Positions 1-6,042 of a DNA stretch of 10,956 nt are shown one piece after another. Origin of the DNA: Bacillota bacterium. GTDB lineage: Bacteria; Bacillota; Clostridia; Oscillospirales; Acutalibacteraceae. Where the stretch lies: NCBI GenBank assembly GCA_023391275.1, contig JAEWBE010000082.1, forward strand, positions 1-10,956, given 5' to 3'. The position numbers and the translations under genes were made by a program. Below the pieces are notes generated by a model, which was not told the DNA's origin, made no database searches, and saw only the letters and a list, made by a program, of their open reading frames with translations. Each line of letters begins with the position of its first letter. Positions within the stretch are counted from its first letter, which is position 1.

Positions 1-397
1 GAATAAACTTTTCCCGGCGTTGTCCCGTAAGTACCGGTGACCAGATATAGGCATTCCCCCAGCCGAGCAGCCATTCAATAACAGACTTTTTGAAAATGAA
101 CGGTGACATATACCGGTTTGGGGAAACCTCCAGAAGATATGAAACGTTCTGCATTTTCCCGTCCGGCATGATCCGGTCGATTTTCCCTCGCTCGGGGCTT
201 GAGAACGTTTGAAGCGGCATTTTCGCTACATCGTCCGAAAGCACATTAATGCAGCGGTATGCTGTCGCCACGTTCTTTGCTGTATCTACTGATACGGTTT
301 TCCCTGCCGAAGAACTCCAGCCCCCGAACATACTCCCCATTTGATAGACCGGCATCATACCTGGCGGCTGCCTTGCAAGTATTGAAGAAACAATCAA
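1..397 (-). CDS. HK97-type phage portal protein, N-terminal part (runs off the left edge)
   Basis: Portal proteins form the dodecameric ring at one capsid vertex through which the terminase pumps DNA and to which the tail attaches. About 132 residues are visible; the C-terminal two thirds lie outside the window. After a short Gly/Pro/Met-rich leader comes a stretch containing VDTAKNVATAYRCINVLSDD and AKMPLQTF, the classic start of HK97-family portals (a helix ending in AxxRCxxxxxxxxAxxPL). It is followed by a Pro-Asn-Arg-Tyr-Met segment and a WLLGWGNAYIW stretch, the conserved region where family members carry a G-N-A-Y/F motif. I chose the TTG at 397 because AAGGAAG lies nine bases upstream and an in-frame TGA closes the frame just before it. 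The upstream membrane-protein gene stops at 404, six bases away. The call also rests on the gene following TerL. An ATG start inside the leader is possible. Confidence 0.88.
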   Translation of the reverse strand, partial: MIVSSILARQPPGMMPVYQMGSMFGGWSSSAGKTVSVDTAKNVATAYRCINVLSDDVAKMPLQTFSSPERGKIDRIMPDGKMQNVSYLLEVSPNRYMSPFIFKKSVIEWLLGWGNAYIWSPVLTGQRREKFI

Positions 398-403
398 TGC
401 ACA

Positions 404-616
404 TCACTTCCTTTTTGAGAATTTACTTAATACTTCCTGCACGGCCGGACTTTTCAGCGCGATTCCTGCAAATGCAGCAGAGACAAAAAAGGCAATTCCG
501 AGGACATAAGTTCCCAAAACTGCGTTGACTAAATATGAAGCTGTCACCATCGCCGCTAATCCCAGCATAGCTAAAATATCATCAAGAAATGGTAATAGTT
601 TAAAAATACGTTTCAT
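404..616 (-). CDS. Small two-span membrane protein between TerL and portal (DUF1056-like)
   Basis: A 70-residue protein with a basic N-terminus (MKRIFKLLPFLDD), two closely spaced hydrophobic segments at roughly residues 15-33 and 36-55, and a basic C-terminal tail (KFSKRK). Size, topology and position between the large terminase and the portal match the DUF1056 family of Firmicutes siphoviruses, sometimes labelled head-tail joining proteins without direct proof. The gene starts 11 bases after the TerL stop, and its last codons contain the Shine-Dalgarno of the portal gene, so the three are probably translated from one message. A holin role is less likely because the lysis module normally lies far downstream with an endolysin. 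Function unknown; the family match is from memory of size and arrangement. Confidence 0.72.
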   Translation of the reverse strand: MKRIFKLLPFLDDILAMLGLAAMVTASYLVNAVLGTYVLGIAFFVSAAFAGIALKSPAVQEVLSKFSKRK

Positions 617-627
617 TTCATTTCCCC

Positions 628-2448
628 TTAAAAACCGAAATCGTCAGATAGAATCTCGTCGCTGATATCCTGCGGCAGTTCATCAAAAGCTGTAATTCTT
701 GCCATGCAGTTTATCCCGCCTGCTAACAGGTCAATGCGCTGACTATCATCCTTGTTTTTCTTTGACAGCCTGATATTTTCGTTCCCGTCACTGTACTGAT
801 AGGCGTTATTAACGCACCAATCCAAACACTCGTTTTTTTCGTGAATTAGTTTTCCTTGCATCACAAGTTCACGGAACGTTTTTGTCGGTTCGGAAAGAGT
901 CATTATATTTTGCCTGACTTCCGTCACGGTTTCCCCCTGAGTTTGCAGAGTGTTTTCCATTTGAGTCGCCAGCGCCGCATCAATACACCACTCCAAAACC
1001 CGAATATGATTTTCTGATTTTTCAAGCTGGGCGTTTGAAATCAAATAGTTATAGTCAACGACTTCTCCGGGAGTTTCTGTGCAGTAATCCTTGTTACACC
1101 AATCCCGGTATGGTACGCGGTCTGAATGCTCATGCCTGGTGACCGCTGTTTCCGGAATAAACCCGCGGGCTTTTAAAGCGAACCGACCGTCGTTTAAACG
1201 GAATAAGAAATCTTGCCCGGTGAGATCAATCCTTTTTGAAAGGTCTGCTCCAACCAGGCATGGCATACCGTTTGTCAGCTTTTCAAATTCTTCACGGGAT
1301 ACTTCCCCTTCTTTCCATTTTTCCATGCATCCGTCCATATACTTATCCGAACTTCCTTCCTGCCATAAATCACAGCGTTTCATCAACCACTCGCGTATTT
1401 TCGCAGGATCGCCCGAACCGTAGGCTAAATTATGTTCGTCTATAATTTCTTGAAGCAAAATCTTGCTGTATTCAGTAGGCTCCTGTAAGATCGGGTTTGC
1501 TTTTACCAAATTGCTGAAATCATGCGGATTGTCGTCTTTATCCAGCTGACGGATAATAACAAAATAATCCTCGGCGGTAATTTCACCGTCAAGGATTTTA
1601 CAGCAAAGGTCGTATTCTTTTTTGCATGGGCTGTTTTCAGCGTTCTTGCCCGCTGTTGTAATGATAAACATCAAAGACTGCGCGCGCTTACCCATGGCAG
1701 ACTGACCGACTTCGTACATTGCGGAGGTCTTATGCTCGTGGTATTCGTCAATGATATAAATACAAGGCGCTGCACCGTTTTTGTTTTCGGTATCCTTTGA
1801 GAAAGGAACCATTTCCCCGTCGCGCGTCTTGTGCTCAATGGAATTATTTTTGAATTTCAACCGGCTGGATATGTCCGGGCTGGCCTTCCCCATGGTTTTA
1901 GCCGCATCCCAAACTTTTCGCGCCTGCTGCCGGTCAACGGCAACACAATCCACTTCGGGGGATAATTCATATTCTCTTAATTCCGGATGCCCAGGTGGGT
2001 AAACACAGTCGGAGCACATCCCATATAGTCCAATACCTGACAGGTCAACCGATTTTGCATTTCCGCGGCCTTTCATGTCAAACGCCTTTTTAAAGCGCCG
2101 GCGCCCGGTGTCTTTATGTACCCAGCCGAAAATGCAACCGTAATCGAATTTTTGTGAGCTGTTAAGCTTAATCAGCTGTCCTGAAAAAACGCCGCGGGGG
2201 TGACGGCAGCACCGTTCGAACCAGTCAAATATTCGATTTGCACGGCTTTCATCGAACACATACGGAAACTTTTCTGTTCCTTGCCGTTGCAAATCCATAA
2301 GATGACGCTCACAGGACTTTTTTTCCCATTTGCACAGATTTCCACGTTTCCCGGAAAGGACCTCAACCGCATACCTTGTTGTCGGGTGAAGGTGTTCAAT
2401 ATCTTTCAGATAAGGCTTTATATCAATCTTAGCTGAACATTTCCGCAT
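628..2448 (-). CDS. terL: Phage terminase large subunit (TerL, HK97/P27-associated type)
   Basis: The packaging motor: an N-terminal ATPase drives DNA into the prohead and a C-terminal RNase H-like nuclease cuts the concatemer. With the start used here (606 residues), a deviant Walker A (KGRGNAKS) lies at about 126-133, Walker B with the catalytic acid (CIYIIDEYHEH) at about 229-238, and a coupling motif (FIITTAG) at about 261-267. In the nuclease half, the first metal-binding Asp is in LVGADLSKRIDLTG (about 400) and a late Asp in RIDLLAGGINCMARI near the C-terminus. Length and order fit PF03354-type terminases. The ATG at 2448 has GAGG nine bases upstream and overlaps the TerS stop by 20 bases, suggesting translational coupling. 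An in-frame ATG at 2493 would add 15 residues but lies deeper inside terS. A Cys-containing insert (CSDCVYPPGHPE) follows Walker A. Confidence 0.95.
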   Translation of the reverse strand: MRKCSAKIDIKPYLKDIEHLHPTTRYAVEVLSGKRGNLCKWEKKSCERHLMDLQRQGTEKFPYVFDESRANRIFDWFERCCRHPRGVFSGQLIKLNSSQKFDYGCIFGWVHKDTGRRRFKKAFDMKGRGNAKSVDLSGIGLYGMCSDCVYPPGHPELREYELSPEVDCVAVDRQQARKVWDAAKTMGKASPDISSRLKFKNNSIEHKTRDGEMVPFSKDTENKNGAAPCIYIIDEYHEHKTSAMYEVGQSAMGKRAQSLMFIITTAGKNAENSPCKKEYDLCCKILDGEITAEDYFVIIRQLDKDDNPHDFSNLVKANPILQEPTEYSKILLQEIIDEHNLAYGSGDPAKIREWLMKRCDLWQEGSSDKYMDGCMEKWKEGEVSREEFEKLTNGMPCLVGADLSKRIDLTGQDFLFRLNDGRFALKARGFIPETAVTRHEHSDRVPYRDWCNKDYCTETPGEVVDYNYLISNAQLEKSENHIRVLEWCIDAALATQMENTLQTQGETVTEVRQNIMTLSEPTKTFRELVMQGKLIHEKNECLDWCVNNAYQYSDGNENIRLSKKNKDDSQRIDLLAGGINCMARITAFDELPQDISDEILSDDFGF

Positions 2449-2884
2449 TCGGATCATCCTCAGCGCCGTTTTCTTGCTGCTGAACGGGAGCACCGGCCCT
2501 CGCTCTTGGGGTCATATACAAAGCCAAAGCCATTTGATTCAGCAGTTTCGTCTTTGCTTCTATACGTGCTTCCACCTTCAGCATCAATTCAACGTTATTT
2601 TCCACATCCGGGTCTTCGCGCATCAAATACAGATTTTCCAGATTGTACTTTTCGATGACATAACGGGCAAGCATATCAGCATCCAGCGCATTCAAAAGTT
2701 CAGTTCCCTTATAAAGTTTGAGGACATCCTTCCACCGGCTCAGATAATCCAACCTTCCCCGAATAATATCAGGCGGCCGTAATTTTACGCTCGGTGTTTT
2801 AGCTTTTTTATCATTTTTCTTAGCATTTTTTTCTTTGTTTGTAAGATGTTTGCTCTGAAAATCAACGTCAATCGGTGCTGGCAT
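2429..2884 (-). CDS. terS: Phage terminase small subunit, P27 family
   Basis: TerS recognises the packaging site on phage DNA and loads TerL. The 151-residue product has a very basic, Lys-rich N-terminus (about residues 10-40, e.g. KEKNAKKNDKKAKTPSVKL), then a helical core with RGRLDYLSRWKDVLKLYKG and LDADMLARYVIEKYNL. A helix-rich segment (VELMLKVEARIEAKTKLLNQ) and an acidic, disordered tail ending in DDPNAEMFS follow. Length and the 'DxxMLARY' helix fit the P27 small-terminase family (PF05119), and the position directly upstream of TerL supports it. The start has a near-perfect Shine-Dalgarno (AAAGGAGGTGG) a few bases before the ATG. The basic N-terminus, before the folded core, is a plausible DNA-binding region. 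Confidence 0.9.
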   Translation of the reverse strand: MPAPIDVDFQSKHLTNKEKNAKKNDKKAKTPSVKLRPPDIIRGRLDYLSRWKDVLKLYKGTELLNALDADMLARYVIEKYNLENLYLMREDPDVENNVELMLKVEARIEAKTKLLNQMALALYMTPRARAGAPVQQQENGAEDDPNAEMFS

Positions 2885-2917
2885 TTTACGTCCACCTCCT
2901 TTTCTAATATAGCGACT

Positions 2918-2944
2918 AAAAAAATAAATCCTTTATCGGGATTT
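2918..2944 (-). terminator. Weak hairpin with T-run between HNH gene and terS
   Basis: Read on the minus strand, AAATCC and GGATTT form a 6-bp stem around a 7-base loop, followed by ATTTTTTT. The stem has only two G:C pairs, so this would be an inefficient terminator at best. It lies in the 166-base gap before terS, where full termination would silence the late genes. It could equally be chance in AT-rich sequence. Confidence 0.22.
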
Positions 2945-3022
2945 TTACATAGGGAAACCTGAAATTTCTCCATTGGGAATTTATCGCACGCCCGAGGGTG
3001 CTAACGGTCTTCATCCATAAGT

Positions 3023-3050
3023 CTAAAACATTTTTGACGGGGGGGAGGGG
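3023..3050. other. GC-rich non-coding tract before terS, candidate cos region
   Basis: The 166 bases between the HNH gene (ends 3051) and terS (starts 2884) contain no convincing gene. Immediately after the HNH stop is a strongly biased tract, GACGGGGGGGAGGGG on the plus strand at about 3037-3051, next to AT-rich sequence. Phages with an HNH-terS-terL arrangement usually package through cohesive ends, and the cos site often lies in exactly this gap. No cut position can be read from sequence alone, so this is a location-based inference. Confidence 0.35.
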
Positions 3051-3509
3051 CTACTCTCCTCTCGCTGTCCGCTTCGAATGGCATTTATGACAAAGCCCTG
3101 ACCAATTCTCCCTGTTCCAAAACAAATCGTAGTTTCCCTCGTGCTTTTTCTTATGATGCACTTCGGTTGCCACTGTGCTAATGCCTTTGGCCATACAGTC
3201 ATCACACCAAGGATGAGCAGCTAAAAACTTCTTGCTTTCAATTTGCCAATGTCGATTGTACATCGAATGTCTGGCCTTGTCCTTTTGGTAACTATACTGC
3301 GGCTTTATCTTCTGATGCTTTTCACAGTACCCATTCTGCACAGCAACATTCTGACAGCTTGGGTATCGGCATGTTATCCTTGGCTTCAGTGGCACGGTAT
3401 CGCCTCGTTCCATCATTTCTTTGCGTTTCTTCCAGTATACATCTGCCCGTTTCTCGGCAGGCCCGTATACTTTGGAATTGAACGCTGGACTGTAATGATA
3501 TTGCTTCAT
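3051..3509 (-). CDS. Phage HNH endonuclease with N-terminal zinc knuckle
   Basis: HNH proteins beside terminases are metal-dependent DNA nicking or cutting enzymes; in several cos-type phages they are needed with TerL for specific cleavage during packaging. The 152-residue form has a basic N-terminus and a small Cys/His knuckle (C47, C52, C62, H65). The nuclease fold follows: C102-x2-C105, then the catalytic E-V-H-H at 116-119, N135, and C140-x2-C143-H144, so both metal-binding Cys pairs and the HNH residues are intact. I chose the ATG at 3509. The frame can be extended to a TTG at 3569, but that codon has no ribosome binding site and sits in a hairpin. The site before 3509 (GGGCGG) is weak, and a shorter start at an internal Met near 3413 is possible. 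The gene opens the late packaging module. Confidence 0.88.
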   Translation of the reverse strand: MKQYHYSPAFNSKVYGPAEKRADVYWKKRKEMMERGDTVPLKPRITCRYPSCQNVAVQNGYCEKHQKIKPQYSYQKDKARHSMYNRHWQIESKKFLAAHPWCDDCMAKGISTVATEVHHKKKHEGNYDLFWNRENWSGLCHKCHSKRTARGE

Positions 3510-3538
3510 AGCACCGCCCCGTTTCAAGACAAAATAAA

Positions 3539-3568
3539 TGCGCCCAGCTGTGCGGTATGCCGGGCGCA
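3539..3568 (-). terminator. GC-rich hairpin with T-rich 3' side upstream of the HNH gene
   Basis: TGCGCCC and GGGCGCA form a perfect 7-bp stem (6 G:C) with a 16-base loop. On the minus strand it is followed by TTTATTTTG. It lies between the late-regulator gene and the HNH gene, so it could end the middle transcript or act as an attenuation/antitermination site for late genes. The large loop and interrupted T-run make a strong terminator uncertain. Confidence 0.42.
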
Positions 3569-3645
3569 AATGAAAGGAGTGTGCGCGGTACTGTCATTGC
3601 CCGCCCCGCGCTGGCGAGAGTGATAATCTCTAAATTTCAAAATCT

Positions 3646-3672
3646 CACTAATAACAGTAAATCACATTAGTG
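3646..3672. promoter_or_regulatory. Perfect dyad CACTAAT-N13-ATTAGTG, candidate operator
   Basis: Two perfect 7-base arms (3646-3652 and 3666-3672) are separated by 13 bases, giving a 20-base arm-to-arm repeat close to two helical turns. That spacing fits binding by a dimeric regulator to one face of DNA. The site is in the 180-base non-coding stretch (3510-3689) just after the late-regulator gene and before the late genes. No T-run follows, so it is not an intrinsic terminator. I could not find a clear -35/-10 pair on the minus strand nearby. Confidence 0.4.
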
Positions 3673-3689
3673 CGTCCTATGTACGGCTG

Positions 3690-4103
3690 TTATAAAATAT
3701 TTTTCTCAGATGCCAGTAAATAATAAAAATACCGGCGTTTATGGTTGAATTTCTTTTCGCTTGTCTCTAAACCTTTAAGCATACGCAAATAATACCACGG
3801 AACATCTTGAGTCACAGACAGCAACAGCAATTCGTAGTCTTTATCTCCGGCCTTCCTTGCACATTTTTCTATCATTTCGATATCTGAAGATAACGCCGAT
3901 GCTTTTACAGCTGCTGATTCGGATGGATTTCCTACTTCATTACCGTGAGGCATCCCAGTTATAATCTGGCTTTTAAACGGGCTCAAAATATCTTTTAGTT
4001 TTTGCTTTTTAAAGGCATATTGTAGACAAAAATTATGTAGCTCTCTGTATGCAAATTTCGTTATATCGTATTCGTTTAATACCAAATCTCGTTTATTTGC
4101 CAA
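3690..4103 (-). CDS. Probable phage late-gene regulator (RinA/ArpU/sigma-like)
   Basis: A 137-residue mostly helical protein. The N-terminal half has a helix with AYRELHNFCLQY and then the phrase GMPHGNEVGNPSESAAVKAS, a Pro/Gly/Asn 'MP+GN' linker typical of phage transcription activators of this sort. The C-terminal half (VPWYYLRMLKGLETSEKKFN then HKRRYFYYLL) resembles a helix-turn-helix ending in '(Y/N)xxRRxFFYxL', which I associate with RinA- and sigma-like late regulators of Firmicutes phages. Position supports this: last gene before the HNH/terminase module, with a dyad and hairpin right after it. The start is a TTG at 4103, preceded by GAGAGGAG eight bases upstream, overlapping the stop of the XRE gene by 11 bases. 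Role is inferred from position and weak motif similarity; it might instead be a conserved phage protein of unknown function. Confidence 0.6.
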   Translation of the reverse strand: MANKRDLVLNEYDITKFAYRELHNFCLQYAFKKQKLKDILSPFKSQIITGMPHGNEVGNPSESAAVKASALSSDIEMIEKCARKAGDKDYELLLLSVTQDVPWYYLRMLKGLETSEKKFNHKRRYFYYLLASEKNIL

Positions 4104-4521
4104 TACTTTCGCTCCTCTCTTTTATGCATCCATTCCCGGGAAACATGCAAAAATATGTATCCTCATCGACGCGTTCCCGCCATCCGCAATGTTGGGCTGT
4201 GCATACGTATCCATCGCTTGTCCTAAAAATAGGTTTCTTGACCGCTGGTGGAGTTGATGTTTTTGGCTGTTCCATCGGTTCGGGCTGTGCTTTCCTGATA
4301 TTTATTTTCAAGTCATTTTCCGTGGCCGCTGGGTTTGTTAAACAATCTGCGGATATCCGGTAATAATCTGCAATCCTTTGGAGTGCAATCTTTCCCGGAA
4401 CCCTGATCTCACGTTCAAGCTGATCATAAAATTTTGGAGTAATACCGATTAGAGCCGCTGTCTGCATTTGATCTTTCCCGGATAACTTACGGAGGTATAT
4501 TAATTTTTCAGGGAGTGTCAT
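4093..4521 (-). CDS. XRE-family helix-turn-helix regulator with C-terminal cysteine cluster
   Basis: The 142-residue product begins with an XRE/Cro-type helix-turn-helix at about residues 3-60: LPEKLIYLRKLSGKDQMQTA, then LIGITPKFYDQLEREIRVPG and LQRIADYYRISADCL. It lacks the usual 'S' in the recognition-helix start but keeps the E-R core. A Pro/Lys-rich linker (about 78-98) leads to a cysteine module, C107-x4-C112-x12-C125-x6-C132, which could bind zinc or sense redox. The ATG at 4521 overlaps the upstream stop as ATGA, and the stop overlaps the next gene. A DNA-binding transcriptional regulator is secure; what it controls is not visible. Its place inside an accessory gene chain, rather than divergent at a lysogeny switch, argues against it being the main repressor. 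Confidence 0.78.
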   Translation of the reverse strand: MTLPEKLIYLRKLSGKDQMQTAALIGITPKFYDQLEREIRVPGKIALQRIADYYRISADCLTNPAATENDLKINIRKAQPEPMEQPKTSTPPAVKKPIFRTSDGYVCTAQHCGWRERVDEDTYFCMFPGNGCIKERSESIGK

Positions 4522-4730
4522 GTTACTTCACCGCCTTTTCTTTCAATCCGCTTTAACCACTCAGTAATATCATGGCTCAGCTGCGCATTATCGGTAAACA
4601 TGGCGTAGACCTGAAGCGCCATAACCGCGGCAGGATCCTTGTCCGGTCGGAGCACGAAACAGTCGTCGCCGTCCGGTCGGCCATCCGTATGAGTAACAAT
4701 GTATTTGCTGTAAATTTCTTTTTCGCTCAT
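4518..4730 (-). CDS. Small conserved phage protein, 70 residues
   Basis: From the ATG at 4730 the product is 70 residues: a short polar start, KYIVTHTDGRPDGDDCFVLR, DKDPAAVMALQVYAMFTDN and a C-terminal helix with ITEWLKRIERKGGEVT. The pattern 'KY.V...DG.P....CFVLR...DP.A..AL..YA......L..DI..WL' recurs in small proteins of Firmicutes phages, whose function is unknown to me. The start overlaps the upstream stop as ATGA, and GGAGGGGAGAA lies just before it. A longer in-frame reading from 4787 is disfavoured because it would run 60 bases into the upstream gene. The stop overlaps the XRE gene start by four bases, so the three are likely co-translated. Confidence 0.75.
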   Translation of the reverse strand: MSEKEIYSKYIVTHTDGRPDGDDCFVLRPDKDPAAVMALQVYAMFTDNAQLSHDITEWLKRIERKGGEVT

Positions 4731-5215
4731 TTCTCCCCCTCCGATTCCTGCGCTTGCTGAATTCCACGCCAATCGAAATTTTTGCACATGACCGTTTTTT
4801 CCGGCCCATAAAAAAGGCTGTGATATTTACAAAAGCACCATTCTTTCCCTACTTCTCTTTTTTTACATGCCATGCATAACCATCCGGTTTTCATATCTTC
4901 GATTGCAAAAATTAATTCCTTTTTCAGCGTGACGATCTGTTTTTCGGCGATTAATGCTTTTTCCTGCTCTTCGGCGGCAATGCTGCGCCATTCGTCCGCG
5001 CGCTTGGCTTGCCGTTCCACCTCAGCTATAAGCGCCGGAATATCGGTGCGGGAATGGGCGATAAAGGCGGCTTCGTCGCCTAATTGCGCGCATTTACAAA
5101 TAACCGAATCTCCATCATGGGCATACGCGCCATCAGCCGTATATTCATGTTTCCACGGCCCCGGCATTGCCGCCTGTTCTCTTGTCTTGATTTCTGCAAG
5201 ATATTTAGCGTCCAT
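4727..5215 (-). CDS. Phage accessory protein with coiled coil and C-terminal Cys-rich domain (Ead/Ea22-like)
   Basis: A 162-residue protein in three parts. The N-terminus (REQAAMPGPWKHE and the segment with DEAAFIAHSRTDIPALIAEV) matches a very common phage accessory module ('DAxFIAxxRTDIPxLxxEV') seen in Ead/Ea22-like proteins. A charged helical stretch at about 65-105 is predicted coiled coil. The end carries a putative zinc ribbon, CMACKKREVGKEWCFCKYH, plus a later Cys in VMCKNFDW. The module is highly variable between phages and no biochemical role is established. The ATG at 5215 has AAAGGAAGG upstream. The stop overlaps the next gene's start as ATGA. The preceding gene's frame runs 136 bases into this one. 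Confidence 0.75.
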   Translation of the reverse strand: MDAKYLAEIKTREQAAMPGPWKHEYTADGAYAHDGDSVICKCAQLGDEAAFIAHSRTDIPALIAEVERQAKRADEWRSIAAEEQEKALIAEKQIVTLKKELIFAIEDMKTGWLCMACKKREVGKEWCFCKYHSLFYGPEKTVMCKNFDWRGIQQAQESEGEK

Positions 5216-5421
5216 ATTTTCCTTCCTTTTGTGCTAATCTCAAAATGCTCTACTCGTTCAACAATCTGCGCGGCTCTGCACGCCAGATTTTTTGTGCATT
5301 CTTCATAGGCGTGATATGCGCTATCGTATGTCGTGTGCCATGCAGAAAACGGATGAAATTTATCATTTTCTTCATCGTTTTCGGTTTTCCAGTACACGCC
5401 ATAAGTAATTTCTTCTTCCAT
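5080..5421 (-). CDS. Small phage protein with an out-of-frame run-on tail
   Basis: From the ATG at 5421 the product is 113 residues. The first 60 or so look like a genuine phage protein: ITYGVYWKTENDEENDKFHP, AWHTTYDSAYHAYEECTK and AAQIVERVEHFEI, a 'Y-x-V-Y/W ... F-AWHT ... AY..C' pattern I associate with small hypothetical proteins of Clostridia phages. After about residue 65 the sequence becomes Arg/Met/Asn-rich (RRQCRGRGNMNIRLMARMPM) where it overlaps the next gene in another frame by 136 bases. That tail probably arose through loss of the original stop. The start overlaps the upstream TGA (TGATG) with AGGAGGA seven to ten bases before it. A GTG at 5424 is the alternative start. Function unknown. 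Confidence 0.6.
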   Translation of the reverse strand: MEEEITYGVYWKTENDEENDKFHPFSAWHTTYDSAYHAYEECTKNLACRAAQIVERVEHFEISTKGRKIWTLNILQKSRQENRRQCRGRGNMNIRLMARMPMMEIRLFVNARN

Positions 5422-5918
5422 CACTTTTCCTCCTGTTCCGGCTTGCGGGCGTCGTAAATAACAAGCCCCATTCTCCTGTAATACTTCGTCAAGTCTGTTA
5501 ATCCGATGCTGTCCTCTCTTGGATCGGCCTGTATGCGTATTTTCTCTTCGTATCCGCTTTTTCGGATTTCGGCAATGACAAGTTTCAAAAGTTCGTGGGA
5601 GTGGCCTTGACGTCTATACTGCGGATGCACATAGAGGTTATAAATCAGCGGGTCGGAATCCAAAGTATAAAAGCAGTAGCCGTATTTTGACTGGATAAAG
5701 TTTTCATCTTCTTTGCACAGCTTCTGCGGCTTGTTTTCAGGCTCGGAGCGGAGGTTCCATGCTTCAACTGCCAATGGTTTACCGCTCTTTACCCAATTAA
5801 TAAAGCAATGACATTTCTTACACCCGACCCATCCATTCACAAACGGTTCAGTAAAATCGCGCTGCGTGGCTTCTCCTCCGCAGAACGGGCACGCCTTTAA
5901 TTTATCCACCGTTTTCAT
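5421..5918 (-). CDS. Lar-type zinc ribbon fused to a GNAT acetyltransferase
   Basis: The 165-residue product has two domains. Residues 8-57 carry a restriction-alleviation (Lar)-like zinc ribbon: LKACPFCGGEA (C10, C13), GCKKCHC (C33, C36, C38) and the family's closing AWNLR. After a Pro/Glu/Lys linker (about 58-66), residues 70-160 form a compact GNAT domain. Its acetyl-CoA-binding motif A is LYVHPQYRRQGHSHELL (95-111, RRQGHS being the Q/R-x-x-G-x-G/A loop) and the C-terminal part is TKYYRRMGLVIYDAR. I chose the ATG at 5918 because Lar proteins normally begin a few residues before CPFCGG. A start at 5990 would overlap the 46-residue gene far more. Lar of the Rac prophage modulates type I restriction; whether this protein does so, and what the GNAT acetylates, is unknown. 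Confidence 0.8.
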   Translation of the reverse strand: MKTVDKLKACPFCGGEATQRDFTEPFVNGWVGCKKCHCFINWVKSGKPLAVEAWNLRSEPENKPQKLCKEDENFIQSKYGYCFYTLDSDPLIYNLYVHPQYRRQGHSHELLKLVIAEIRKSGYEEKIRIQADPREDSIGLTDLTKYYRRMGLVIYDARKPEQEEK

Positions 5919-6042
5919 TTCTGCTAAATCTACCTTTTGCTTTCCAGTACCAGCCATTGCCAACGGAACCGGTAATAATGATTTCTTCACCCCACGGGAT
6001 TTCCTCGAAACTGTTGATTTCTCCGATTTTTCTGTACATCAT
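5902..6042 (-). CDS. Small conserved-looking phage protein, 46 residues
   Basis: A short gene whose ATG at 6042 shares ATGA with the upstream stop and is preceded by GAAGGGAGCG. It ends 17 bases inside the Lar-GNAT gene. The product begins MMYRKIGEINSFEEIPWGEE and continues with a beta-rich IIITGSVGNGWYWKAKG, a plausible small folded protein, and ends polar. Precise chaining between its neighbours by short overlaps is the main support. I do not recognise the family. The second Met (6039) is an equally possible start. Confidence 0.6.
   Translation of the reverse strand: MMYRKIGEINSFEEIPWGEEIIITGSVGNGWYWKAKGRFSRNENGG

Noticed and set aside
259..528. An 89-residue plus-strand frame opposite the portal and membrane-protein genes
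   Set aside because: It is antisense to two well-supported genes, has no convincing ribosome binding site and its composition is that of a shadow frame.
404..616. Holin identity for the small membrane protein
   Set aside because: Two spans and a basic tail fit a holin, but its place between TerL and portal and the lack of an adjacent endolysin fit the DUF1056 family better.
2785..2973. A 62-residue minus-strand frame overlapping the start of terS
   Set aside because: No ribosome binding site, and most of it is the terS 5' region read in another frame.
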